A stretch of 64,000 nucleotides of DNA. Source: an uncultured Pelagibacteraceae bacterium. GTDB taxonomy: Bacteria; Pseudomonadota; Alphaproteobacteria; Pelagibacterales; Pelagibacteraceae. Both the position numbers and the translations under genes were made by a program. The stretch covers positions 62,001 to 126,000 of the forward strand of contig CACPCD010000001.1 of assembly GCA_902632315.1 (NCBI GenBank). The letters run 5' to 3'. Shown piece by piece: positions 16,383 to 24,396 of this stretch (positions within the stretch are counted from its first letter, which is position 1; every line of letters starts with the position of its first letter). The notes beneath the pieces were generated by a model. It saw nothing but the letters and a program-made list of their open reading frames with translations. It ran no database searches and had not been told where the DNA came from.

Positions 16383-16910
16383 TTAATGACCAGGGAATTC
16401 TATTAGATTTTCAACTTTATAGTTTTTGTTAATTAATTTTTCACATCCCCCTAAATCAAATAAATTTATTACAAATATAAAAGCTGAGACCTGACCTTTA
16501 GAAATTTCAATTAGTTTTGCTGCAGCTTCAGCTGTACCACCTGTTGCTATTAAATCATCAATAATTAAAACCGTGTCATTCTTATCAATGGAATCTTTAT
16601 GCACTTCTATAGTCGCTGTACCGTATTCAAGTTCAAAATCTACAGAATGAACATCAGCTGGAAGTTTATCTTTTTTTCTAAGCATTATAAAAGGTTTCTT
16701 TAATATATATGAAACTGCAGAAGCAAAAACAAAACCACGCGACTCAATGGCTGCAATTTTATTAAAATTAAAGTTCTTAGATTTTTCAACAATTTGGTTA
16801 ATTGTTTCTGCAAAAGCTTTTTCATCTTTAATTAATGTAGTTATATCTCTAAATAAAATACCTTTTTTGGGATAATCTGGAATAGATCGAATAAAATTTT
16901 TTAAATTCAT
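16383..16910 (-). CDS. apt: Adenine phosphoribosyltransferase
   Basis: The 175-residue type I phosphoribosyltransferase makes AMP from adenine and PRPP. It has FRDITTLIKD near the N-terminus, the AAIESRGFVFASAV block and the PRPP loop LIIDDLIATGGTA (about residues 119-131). Length is normal. It is divergent from mtnP over 41 bp. MtnP releases adenine, so the pairing lets the cell recover the base straight away. A shared, possibly co-regulated promoter region is likely. Confidence 0.95.
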   Translation of the reverse strand: MNLKNFIRSIPDYPKKGILFRDITTLIKDEKAFAETINQIVEKSKNFNFNKIAAIESRGFVFASAVSYILKKPFIMLRKKDKLPADVHSVDFELEYGTATIEVHKDSIDKNDTVLIIDDLIATGGTAEAAAKLIEISKGQVSAFIFVINLFDLGGCEKLINKNYKVENLIEFPGH

Positions 16911-16951
16911 AATAGCTATTTATTAAAGTATAAATAAATCAAATTTTAAAC

Positions 16952-17824
16952 ATGACAATAAATAAATTAGCAATAATTGGAGGAAGTGGTCTTTATGATG
17001 TTGAGGAGTTTGAAAGCAGAGAATTTCTTGATTTAAATACCCCCTGGGGAAAACCATCTGATCAAATTTTAAAAACAAATTTTAATAACAAAGAGATCTA
17101 TTTCTTACCTAGACATGGCAAGGGACATTTTATACCTCCATCCAAAATTAATTTTAGAGCCAATATTGATGCTCTCAAACAATTAGGGGTAACAGATATT
17201 GTATCAGTATCTGCAGTTGGTTCTTTAAAAGAAGATTTGCCACCAGGGAAATTTGTAATTGTTGATCAATTTATAGACCGAACATTTGCAAGAGAAAAAA
17301 CATTTTTTGACGACGAGATAGTTGCACACGTTTCAATGGCCCACCCAACATCCAGTGGTTTGATGAATGCTTGTGAAGAAGCAATCAAAAAAGAAAAAAT
17401 TGAATATCAAAGAAATGGGACATACGTGGTTATGGAGGGCCCTCAATTCTCAACTCTTGCAGAATCAAATTTATATAGATCATGGAAAGCAGATGTAATC
17501 GGTATGACAAATATGCCAGAAGCAAAATTAGCTAGAGAGGCAGAAATTAGATACGCATCTGTATCAATGGTTACCGATTATGATTGCTGGCATCCAGATC
17601 ATGAAAATGTTGATGTTCAACAGGTGGTAAAAGTTTTATTAGGTAATGCTGCTAAGGCAAAAAATATGATTAAGAACTTAATAGAAAATTTTGAAAATCA
17701 TATTGATCCTAAAGATCCTACAAATAACTGTTTGGATGTGGCAATTATTACTGCACCTGAAAAAAGAACTAAAAAAACTATAGAGAAATTAAAAACAGTT
17801 GCTGGAAGAGTTTTAAATAAATGA
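16952..17824 (+). CDS. mtnP: S-methyl-5'-thioadenosine phosphorylase
   Basis: The 290-residue class I nucleoside phosphorylase cleaves MTA (and possibly 5'-deoxyadenosine) with phosphate to adenine and methylthioribose-1-phosphate. The N-terminal LAIIGGSGLYD block, LPRHGKGHFIPPS, VMEGPQFSTLAES and NMPEAKLAREAEI are characteristic of MtnP. It overlaps mtnA by 4 bp (ATGA). It is the first gene of an operon ending in an aminopropyltransferase fusion, the enzyme type that produces MTA, so substrate supply and removal are encoded together. Confidence 0.95.
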   Translation: MTINKLAIIGGSGLYDVEEFESREFLDLNTPWGKPSDQILKTNFNNKEIYFLPRHGKGHFIPPSKINFRANIDALKQLGVTDIVSVSAVGSLKEDLPPGKFVIVDQFIDRTFAREKTFFDDEIVAHVSMAHPTSSGLMNACEEAIKKEKIEYQRNGTYVVMEGPQFSTLAESNLYRSWKADVIGMTNMPEAKLAREAEIRYASVSMVTDYDCWHPDHENVDVQQVVKVLLGNAAKAKNMIKNLIENFENHIDPKDPTNNCLDVAIITAPEKRTKKTIEKLKTVAGRVLNK

Positions 17825-18891
17825 AAATTGAAGGAAAAGAATATCGAACAATTTGGTTCGAAAATGATCTTGTTAAAATTATTGATCAGACAAAACTTCC
17901 TCACCGATTTTTAATCAAAGATCTTAAAACAGTCAAAGATGCAATTAATGCAATCAAAATAATGGAAGTAAGAGGAGCACCTTTAATAGGAGCAACAGCA
18001 GCTTATGGATTAGTTTTGGCTATTATTGAAAACAACGATCAGTCTTTTTTAAAAAAATCAGCAGAAAATTTAATTAACTCAAGACCAACAGCAATTAATT
18101 TAAAGTGGGCTGTTGAGAGGATGATGAACAAATTATCAGGTGTTAATAGTGATAAAATTTTACATATAGCTAAGAATGAAGCAAAAGAAATTTGTGAGGA
18201 AGATATAAAGTTCTGTAAAAGTATAGGATTAAATGGTCTTAAAATAATTGAGGAAATTTATAATAAAAAAAAGGATACAATAAATATTTTAACTCATTGT
18301 AATGCAGGTTGGTTAGCGACAATTAATTGGGGGACTGCAACTTCTCCAATATATCACGCACACAAAAAAGGTATTCCAGTCCATGTTTGGGCTGACGAAA
18401 CAAGGCCAAGAAATCAAGGAGCTAATTTAACCTCTTACGAATTAAATGAAGAGGGGATTAAAAATACAATCATCGCAGATAATACTGGTGGTATTTTAAT
18501 GCAAAGAGGTGAAGTTGATATATGTATTGTTGGAACTGACAGAACTTTAGCTAATGGAGATGTTTGTAATAAAGTTGGAACTTACTTAAAAGCACTTGCA
18601 GCTCACGATAATAAAATTCCTTTTTATGTAGCATTACCAAGCTCAACAATTGACTGGAATATAAAAAATCATAAAGATATTCCTATAGAAGAGAGAAATT
18701 CAGAAGAATTATCTCATATGGAAGGTTTAGATGAAAAAGGAGATATAAAAAAAATACAAATTTATCCCAATAAAAGTAAAGCAATGAACCTTGCTTTTGA
18801 TGTTACACCTGCAAAATATATAACAGGTTTAATAACTGAAAAAGGTGTATGTAAAGCGTCTTCAGAAGGATTAGAGAAATTATTTAAATGA
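17821..18891 (+). CDS. mtnA: Methylthioribose-1-phosphate isomerase
   Basis: The 356-residue eIF2B-related isomerase turns methylthioribose-1-phosphate into methylthioribulose-1-phosphate. Family blocks include EVRGAPLIGATAAYG, LTHCNAGWLAT with the catalytic cysteine, VWADETRPRNQGANLTSYEL and VGTDRTLANGDVCNKVGTY with the catalytic aspartate. Length fits. It overlaps mtnP upstream and the aldolase gene downstream by 4 bp each (ATGA), so translation is probably coupled. Confidence 0.95.
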   Translation: MKIEGKEYRTIWFENDLVKIIDQTKLPHRFLIKDLKTVKDAINAIKIMEVRGAPLIGATAAYGLVLAIIENNDQSFLKKSAENLINSRPTAINLKWAVERMMNKLSGVNSDKILHIAKNEAKEICEEDIKFCKSIGLNGLKIIEEIYNKKKDTINILTHCNAGWLATINWGTATSPIYHAHKKGIPVHVWADETRPRNQGANLTSYELNEEGIKNTIIADNTGGILMQRGEVDICIVGTDRTLANGDVCNKVGTYLKALAAHDNKIPFYVALPSSTIDWNIKNHKDIPIEERNSEELSHMEGLDEKGDIKKIQIYPNKSKAMNLAFDVTPAKYITGLITEKGVCKASSEGLEKLFK

Positions 18892-19544
18892 AAAATTTAG
18901 ATCAAAGAAATCAAATTATTGAATATTCCTTAAAGCTGAATTCTACAAACCTTTCGCCACTTAGATCAGGCAATATATCTCTAAGATCTAGAGAAAATGG
19001 TAATGAGGGTTATTTAATTACTCCTTCTGGAAAAAAATATGAAACTTTAAAACCAGATGATATTGTTTTTATGGGTTTAAATGAAGAAGTAGATAAAAAC
19101 GACTCAGGTAATAATCCCTCATCTGAATGGAGATTTCACAGAGATATTTATGTTAATAAAAAAGATGCTCAAGCTATTGTCCATGCACATTCTCCACACG
19201 CAACGGCTGTATCTTCACATGGAAAAGCAATTCCTCCGTTTCATTATATGATTGCTTTAGCTGGCGGTGAGGACATAAAATGTGCTGAATACGCTACTTT
19301 TGGAACTGAGGAGTTGTCTAAAAATGTAATAAAAGCTCTACAAGACAGAAGTGCTTGCTTGATGTCTAATCACGGTCAGGTTGCCTTTGGTAAAAATTTA
19401 GAACAAGCTTTTGAACTTGCACAAGAGGTAGAAAATATTTGTCATCAATACACTATTGCTCTAAGGTTAGGACAACCTAAGATTCTTTCATTTGAAGAAA
19501 TGAAAAAAGTTTTAGATAAGGCTAAAAATTATAAAAAAGGGTAA
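18888..19544 (+). CDS. Class II (FucA-like) aldolase, probable methylthioribulose/deoxyribulose-1-phosphate aldolase
   Basis: The 218-residue enzyme keeps every metal and catalytic residue of E. coli fuculose-1-phosphate aldolase at a constant offset of seven: Glu80 (SSEWRFH), His99 and His101 (VHAHSPH) and His162 (SNHGQ). CAEYATFGTEEL and PPFHYMIALAGG are also FucA-type. Placed after mtnP-mtnA, it should split methylthioribulose-1-phosphate into DHAP and a methylthio-aldehyde, as the Ald2 enzymes of the DHAP shunt do. MtnB, the dehydratase of the classical Met salvage route, belongs to the same fold, but the FucA pattern argues for aldol cleavage. Confidence 0.85.
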   Translation: MKNLDQRNQIIEYSLKLNSTNLSPLRSGNISLRSRENGNEGYLITPSGKKYETLKPDDIVFMGLNEEVDKNDSGNNPSSEWRFHRDIYVNKKDAQAIVHAHSPHATAVSSHGKAIPPFHYMIALAGGEDIKCAEYATFGTEELSKNVIKALQDRSACLMSNHGQVAFGKNLEQAFELAQEVENICHQYTIALRLGQPKILSFEEMKKVLDKAKNYKKG

Positions 19545-19545
19545 G

Positions 19546-20586
19546 ATGATTAAAGTTGGGGAGCATATTACTTTAGATATAATTGGTACTTCGAAGGAGT
19601 ATGACCCTTCTGTTTATGAAAAAGTTATCAAGAAAATTGCTGAAGCAGCAGATGTAACTATCTTAAATATTTCTAAATATAAATTTGAACCTCAGGGCTT
19701 TACTATTTTGGCATTATTAGCGGAGAGTCATATTAGTTTTCATACATTCCCTGAAAAGGGAATAATAAGTTTTGATTTTTTTACTTGCGGGAAAATAAGC
19801 CCATCGGTGGCAATTGATATCGTCAAAAAAGAATTTAATCATAAAAGAATTGTAAAAAAGAAATTTAACAGAGATACAAGATCTCTTTATCACGATATTT
19901 ATAGCTCTCCTGGATTACAAAAATCTTATGTCGTTAATGATGTATTAGAAGATTTTAAATCAAAAGTTGGTCAACACATTGAAATTCTTGATTTAGAACA
20001 ATTTGGTAAATCTTTATTTATTGATGGAGAAATTCAAGTAGCAGCTTCAGATGAACATTTATATAGTTCTACGTTTGTTGGTTCAGGTTTAAAATTAAAT
20101 AAAAATAATGAAAAGGCTGCAATAATTGGTGGAGGAGATGGTGGTGTTGCAAGAGAATGTATATCTAAAAAATTTAATTTTATTGATTGGTACGAACTTG
20201 ATCCGGAAGTGGTTGAGATTTGCAATAAACATCTGGGAAATATTGGAAAAAAAGCTACAGAAAAAAATTCTGTTAAATGTGTATGGGGTGATGCTTTTGA
20301 AAGTATCAAAGCTGTAAAAGAAGATACTTATGATCATATATTTGTTGATTTAAATGATGATCAATTTTGTATTGATCTTGCTGCGAAAAATATGGACTCG
20401 CTAGTTAGGATTTTAAAACCAAAAGGAGTAATCACTGCCCAGGTTGGAAGCCAGGATAAAAAACCCCATCAAGTTGAAAATTGGCTGAATGTCTTTCATC
20501 ACCATTTTGGTAATACCAAATTATCTAGGGTTTACGTGCCTAGTTTTGACTGTTCTTGGAATTTTTCATCATCAATAAATCATTAA
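19546..20586 (+). CDS. speD-speE: Fused S-adenosylmethionine decarboxylase - aminopropyltransferase (SpeD-SpeE)
   Basis: This single 346-residue frame joins two enzymes. Residues 1-115 are a prokaryotic AdoMet decarboxylase. Ser61 in LLAESHISFHTFPE is the self-processing residue that becomes pyruvoyl, with Ser43, His66 and Cys81 (FFTCG) as partners. Residues 125-346 are a spermidine-synthase-type domain with GGGDGG (195-200) and YELDP (216-220). The acidic pair Asp268/Asp271 survives, but the usual DSSDPxGP loop reads DLNDDQF. The product would be a triamine and MTA, which the three upstream genes recycle. Acceptor amine is uncertain. The start ATG lies 1 bp after the aldolase stop. Confidence 0.9.
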   Translation: MIKVGEHITLDIIGTSKEYDPSVYEKVIKKIAEAADVTILNISKYKFEPQGFTILALLAESHISFHTFPEKGIISFDFFTCGKISPSVAIDIVKKEFNHKRIVKKKFNRDTRSLYHDIYSSPGLQKSYVVNDVLEDFKSKVGQHIEILDLEQFGKSLFIDGEIQVAASDEHLYSSTFVGSGLKLNKNNEKAAIIGGGDGGVARECISKKFNFIDWYELDPEVVEICNKHLGNIGKKATEKNSVKCVWGDAFESIKAVKEDTYDHIFVDLNDDQFCIDLAAKNMDSLVRILKPKGVITAQVGSQDKKPHQVENWLNVFHHHFGNTKLSRVYVPSFDCSWNFSSSINH

Positions 20587-20647
20587 TTTTTCCTTTTTAT
20601 CATCTGCAATTTGTGAAATACTATTTTTTTTATTAAAGGAGAGAATA

Positions 20648-21475
20648 ATGAATATATTCAAAAAATTTATTTTTTCAGTTTTACTTTCTTTATTAGTAAT
20701 AGGGAATGCAAATGCTGATAAAATAAGAATAGGAACAGAAGGCGCTTACCCTCCATGGAACTCAAAAGATGAGTCTGGTAAATTAATCGGATTTGAAGTG
20801 GAGTTAGCTTACACATTGTGCAGATATATTGGACAACAGTGTACGATAGTGGAACAAGATTGGGATGGAATGATACCAGCACTAATTATGAGAAAGTTTG
20901 ATGCAATAATGGCAGGAATGTCAATTACAGCAGAAAGACAAAAGGCAATTAATTTTTCTCAGGGTTATGCTGATGAAGTTGCATCTTTAGCTGTCATGAA
21001 AGGTTCAAGTTTAGAGGGTTTAGATACTCCAGCTGGAATTAATCTTACTAAACCAAATGCAGCTGCAAAAAAAGCATTAAAAACTCTTACAGCGGCACTA
21101 GCAGGTAAAACTGTTTGTGTACAAACTGCAACAATTCACCAAAACTTTTTAGATTCAGGTGATGTTGGAAAAGTAAATGTAAGAACATATAAAACACAAG
21201 ACGAAGTAAACTTAGATTTGGCTTCAGGAAGATGTGATGCTGCATTAGCTGCTGCGGTAGCATTTAGCGATTATGCAGAAAAATCTGGTAAACCTGTTGT
21301 GTTAACAGGCCCAACTTTTTCAGGTGGTGCATTCGGAAACGGTGTTGGAGTTGGTATTAGAAAAGATGATACTGAACTTTTGAAAAAGTTTAATGCTGCA
21401 ATCAATAAAGCAAGAAAGAACGGAGATATTAGTAGAATAGCTACTAAATGGTTCGGTTTCGACGCTTCTATGTAA
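20648..21475 (+). CDS. Amino-acid ABC transporter periplasmic binding protein (Lys/Arg/Orn/octopine type)
   Basis: The 275-residue protein has a signal peptide (residues 1-23, cut near NANADK). The mature part starts IRIGTEGAYPPWN and includes LIGFEVELAYTLC, DWDGMIPALIMRKFDAIMAGMSIT and the R-x-x-x-INFSQGYA segment, all typical of HisJ/ArgT/OccT binding proteins for cationic amino acids or opines. AAAGGAGAG lies 6 nt upstream as a strong ribosome-binding site. A perfect hairpin follows the stop before the permease genes. The exact ligand is not determined; a basic amino acid or polyamine precursor would suit the preceding operon. Confidence 0.9.
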   Translation: MNIFKKFIFSVLLSLLVIGNANADKIRIGTEGAYPPWNSKDESGKLIGFEVELAYTLCRYIGQQCTIVEQDWDGMIPALIMRKFDAIMAGMSITAERQKAINFSQGYADEVASLAVMKGSSLEGLDTPAGINLTKPNAAAKKALKTLTAALAGKTVCVQTATIHQNFLDSGDVGKVNVRTYKTQDEVNLDLASGRCDAALAAAVAFSDYAEKSGKPVVLTGPTFSGGAFGNGVGVGIRKDDTELLKKFNAAINKARKNGDISRIATKWFGFDASM

Positions 21476-21489
21476 TTAAATTTTAGATT

Positions 21490-21514
21490 TGGCGACTATC
21501 ATGTATAGTCGCCA
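21490..21514 (+). promoter_or_regulatory. Intercistronic stem-loop between binding-protein and permease genes
   Basis: TGGCGACTAT (21490-21499) and ATAGTCGCCA (21505-21514) are exact inverse complements around a 5-nt loop, CATGT. No U-run follows, so it is not a standard terminator. In binding-protein operons such hairpins commonly stabilise the upstream mRNA and lower downstream expression. It starts 14 bp after the stop codon and ends 6 bp before the permease ATG, so it may also hide that ribosome-binding site. Confidence 0.8.
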
Positions 21515-21520
21515 GTCTGT

Positions 21521-22213
21521 ATGGAACTTCTAGCATTTGGTGATACTGGTTGGGGAGACGAGTTATTCCGAGCCACATTAATGACGATAGCTGTATCAGT
21601 TACAGCAATGTTGATAGGTTTTAGTTTTGCTGCAATTTTTACCCCATTAAAATTATCTAAATTTAAATCGTTAAACTTAATCGCAAATATCTACACAACA
21701 GTAATTAGAGGTGTACCGGAACTTCTTGTGATTTACCTTTTCTTTTTTGGAGGGAGTGGAGCAATTATGTTTGTAGCTTCAATGTTTGGTTATAATGATT
21801 ATATAGAGATCAATGCGTTTGTTACTGGTTCATTCGCTATTGGAATTATTTCAGGCGCTTATTCTACAGAAGTTTTTAGAGGGGCAATTCAATCAATAGA
21901 CAAAGGTCAATTTGAGGCTGCTAAAGTTTTAGGATTCAATAAATTTAAACAATTTTATAAAATCATTCTTCCCCAAATGCTAAGACTTGCAATCCCAAAT
22001 TTAAGTAACGTTTGGCAAATCACACTTAAAGATACATCTTTAATTTCTGTAACAGGCTTAGTTGAAATAATGAGACAATCATATATCGCAGCTGGATCTA
22101 CAAGAGACCCCTTATTCTTTTATTCTTTTGCAGCAGTTTTATATCTGTTGCTGACATTCTTAAGTATGAAATTGATAAACAAATTAGAAGTTAAGTATAG
22201 CAGGGGGTATTAA
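21521..22213 (+). CDS. Amino-acid ABC transporter permease, subunit 1 (HisQ-like)
   Basis: The 230-residue inner-membrane protein has about five membrane helices. The HisMQ-type sequence TVIRGVPELLVIYLFFFGG lies near residues 62-80, and the EAA loop EAAKVLGFNKFKQFYKIILP lies near 129-148. Together with the next permease it would form the heterodimeric channel for the upstream binding protein. Its ATG follows the hairpin by 6 bp and I see no clear Shine-Dalgarno outside the stem. It overlaps the next gene by 1 bp (TAATG). Confidence 0.92.
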   Translation: MELLAFGDTGWGDELFRATLMTIAVSVTAMLIGFSFAAIFTPLKLSKFKSLNLIANIYTTVIRGVPELLVIYLFFFGGSGAIMFVASMFGYNDYIEINAFVTGSFAIGIISGAYSTEVFRGAIQSIDKGQFEAAKVLGFNKFKQFYKIILPQMLRLAIPNLSNVWQITLKDTSLISVTGLVEIMRQSYIAAGSTRDPLFFYSFAAVLYLLLTFLSMKLINKLEVKYSRGY

Positions 22214-22887
22214 TGGATTTTGAATTAATGATAAATAGTTTTCCAAAGTTACTAAATGCTGCTGTAGTAACTTTAAAACTTTTATCAGTGTCTTTAATTG
22301 TAGGATTATTTATTGGACTATTATTTGCAATTTTAAGATTAAATAAAAACGTTTTTATTAATAAGTTTGCTTATGTATATTCATACATTTTCAGAGGAAC
22401 TCCATTATTAGTACAAATATTCATTATTTATTTTGGTCTAGGTCAAATTGAGTCTATAAGATATTCATTTTTATGGGTGATTTTGAAAGAACCTTATTGG
22501 TGTGCAATAATTGCCTTTGCACTAAATACTGGTGCTTATACATCTGAAATTTTAAGATCAGCTTTTCAAACAATCAAACCTGGCATAGTTGAAGCCGGGC
22601 GAAGTCTAGGTATATCAAGCAAAGTTATATTTTATAAAATTCAAATTCCAATAGCTATTAGACAGTCATTACCAGCATATGGAAATGAAATTATTTTAAT
22701 GATGAAAGGAACTTCGTTAGCAAGCACAGTCACTTTAATGGACTTAACTGGTGTTGCAAAATATATTATTTCTACAACTTTTAAACCAATAGAAGTATTT
22801 ATTGTAGCTGGTGGTATTTATTTATTTATGACTTTCATAATACATAATGTGATTAAATTTTTAGAGAAAAAATATAGTTTCAATTGA
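22213..22887 (+). CDS. Amino-acid ABC transporter permease, subunit 2 (HisM-like)
   Basis: The 224-residue partner permease has the FRGTPLLVQIFIIYFGLGQ block and the EAA loop EAGRSLGISSKVIFYKIQIP. It also contains the NTGAYTSEILRSAFQ stretch typical of polar amino-acid permeases. An AGGGGG lies just before the start. The expected ATPase gene (HisP/OccP-like) does not follow; the next gene encodes a small secreted protein and the strand then turns. The transporter must borrow an ATPase encoded elsewhere. Confidence 0.92.
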   Translation: MDFELMINSFPKLLNAAVVTLKLLSVSLIVGLFIGLLFAILRLNKNVFINKFAYVYSYIFRGTPLLVQIFIIYFGLGQIESIRYSFLWVILKEPYWCAIIAFALNTGAYTSEILRSAFQTIKPGIVEAGRSLGISSKVIFYKIQIPIAIRQSLPAYGNEIILMMKGTSLASTVTLMDLTGVAKYIISTTFKPIEVFIVAGGIYLFMTFIIHNVIKFLEKKYSFN

Positions 22888-22917
22888 AATTAAATTTGAT
22901 TAAAAGTAATATTTCTC

Positions 22918-23226
22918 ATGAAAAAAATTTTTTCTTTTCTTATTTTAACTTTTATCACCATAAACTTAGCCTATGCAGATTTAAAATCTGAGACACAAAC
23001 AATAGTTAACAAAGCACAAGAATGTTATTTTTCATTACCAAGCTATGCTCAAGATGGTGCAATTGATAGCTGGATAGATACAATGACATGGTGGAATGAT
23101 GCTGTTAAAGAGGAAAATATGGGTGATCCAAGAGGTCTTGCTACACCATTTTATAACAATGCAAAATCATATGCAGGTGTTGTATTAACGATTGGCAGTG
23201 CTTACGGAAGTAAAGTTTGTCAGTAA
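22918..23226 (+). CDS. Small secreted protein of unknown function
   Basis: The 102-residue protein begins with a clear Sec signal peptide (MKKIFSFLILTFITINLAYA, cut before Asp21). The mature part of about 82 residues is rich in Trp and Tyr (SWIDTMTWWNDAVK) and has two cysteines, near residues 36 and 101, able to form one disulfide. I do not recognise the family. It lies 30 bp after the permease gene in the same direction and may be co-transcribed, perhaps as a periplasmic accessory. Confidence 0.7.
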   Translation: MKKIFSFLILTFITINLAYADLKSETQTIVNKAQECYFSLPSYAQDGAIDSWIDTMTWWNDAVKEENMGDPRGLATPFYNNAKSYAGVVLTIGSAYGSKVCQ

Positions 23227-23244
23227 TATAATTTATCTTTAAGT

Positions 23245-24396
23245 CTATAAAATAATTAAATCTAATTTTTGTTTGCCTAGCCTTTTATTACCCTCGTCGG
23301 TGACTAAGTAGGTTTCACCCAAATTCATTGCTAGTTGGTTTTCTGAGTCCATTAAAATCATATGCATAAAGAAGACATTTCCAGGTTCAATGACGTATGG
23401 ATTACCGGTGTAAAGCATTGGCCAATCCATCCAATTTGGAGAGAATGTAGTACCTAATGAATAACCACATGCATTCATTCTTGCTTTATTAAAACCGAGA
23501 TCATCAAAAGTTTTTGCATGAGCATCAAAAACTTCTCCAATTTTATTTCCAGGTTTAAGTTTATTTTCACAATTCATTAATGCATCAACACAAGCTTCAT
23601 GCATTTTATAATGTTTAGGATCTGCTTTACCAATAGGAATAGTTCTAAACATTGCTGAATGATAATGTCTATAAGTTCCAGCCCATTCTACAGTTAACTG
23701 ATCTTGATTATTTAAAATTTGTTTTTCTGCTTGATAACGACAAAGAAGAGCATTTTTTCCTGAACCAATAATAAATTCATTTGCAGGATAATCTCCACCT
23801 CCCTCAAATATAACTCTATTCATTTCAGCTAATATCTTAGATTCACTTACACCCGCTTTTGCATGTTTCCATACTTCATCCAAAGCTTTATCAGCAAGCT
23901 CAGCAGCTTTTTTTACATATACAATTTCCTCTTTAGATTTAACTACTCTTAACTTTGTTATTAATTCTGATTTATCTTCTACATTACAATAATTCTCTAA
24001 AGATTTATTAAGTCGAAGTGCATTACGTCCGGTTAAACCATAAGCTTCATATTCTATACCTAATTTTTTTCCTTTAAGGTTTAGTTCATTTAAAATAATT
24101 TTAAGATTATCAGTTGGGTTTGATCCATCTTTATCAACCCAAATTCTGATATCTTCTATATTAGATGTATTTTGAGCCTGCCTTAAATCAGGAGCCCTAG
24201 TAAGGAGTATTAAGTTTCCATTTTTATCTAAGATTAATGTTTGAAAAAAAACATATCCAAAGGTGTCATATCCTGTTAACCAATACATAGACTCTTGCCT
24301 AAACATTAAAAGAGCATCTATATTTTGCTCTTTCATTGAATTTAAAACTTTAGACTTTCTTAATTTAAATTCTTCCTCTGAAAAATGAAGTCCCAT
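23245..24396 (-). CDS. M24-fold hydrolase lacking metal ligands (ectoine hydrolase/creatinase-like)
   Basis: The 383-residue protein has the creatinase N-terminal domain (1-150) and the pita-bread M24 domain (155-375). Of the five metal ligands of Xaa-Pro peptidases only the two glutamates remain (Glu337 in VIEPG, Glu361 in ETYLV). The first Asp position reads Glu237 (VEWAG), the second falls at Ala248 (YHSAMFRT) and the histidine position reads Tyr312 (GYSLG). Such loss is known in metal-independent members such as creatinase and ectoine hydrolase (DoeA/EutD), so a small C-N bond hydrolase is more likely than a peptidase. No other ectoine genes are nearby. Confidence 0.8.
   Translation of the reverse strand: MGLHFSEEEFKLRKSKVLNSMKEQNIDALLMFRQESMYWLTGYDTFGYVFFQTLILDKNGNLILLTRAPDLRQAQNTSNIEDIRIWVDKDGSNPTDNLKIILNELNLKGKKLGIEYEAYGLTGRNALRLNKSLENYCNVEDKSELITKLRVVKSKEEIVYVKKAAELADKALDEVWKHAKAGVSESKILAEMNRVIFEGGGDYPANEFIIGSGKNALLCRYQAEKQILNNQDQLTVEWAGTYRHYHSAMFRTIPIGKADPKHYKMHEACVDALMNCENKLKPGNKIGEVFDAHAKTFDDLGFNKARMNACGYSLGTTFSPNWMDWPMLYTGNPYVIEPGNVFFMHMILMDSENQLAMNLGETYLVTDEGNKRLGKQKLDLIIL

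Noticed and set aside
23245-24396. Call as Xaa-Pro aminopeptidase or as DddP-type DMSP lyase
   Set aside because: Both keep the M24 metal ligands. Here the Asp, Asp and His positions read Glu237, Ala248 and Tyr312.
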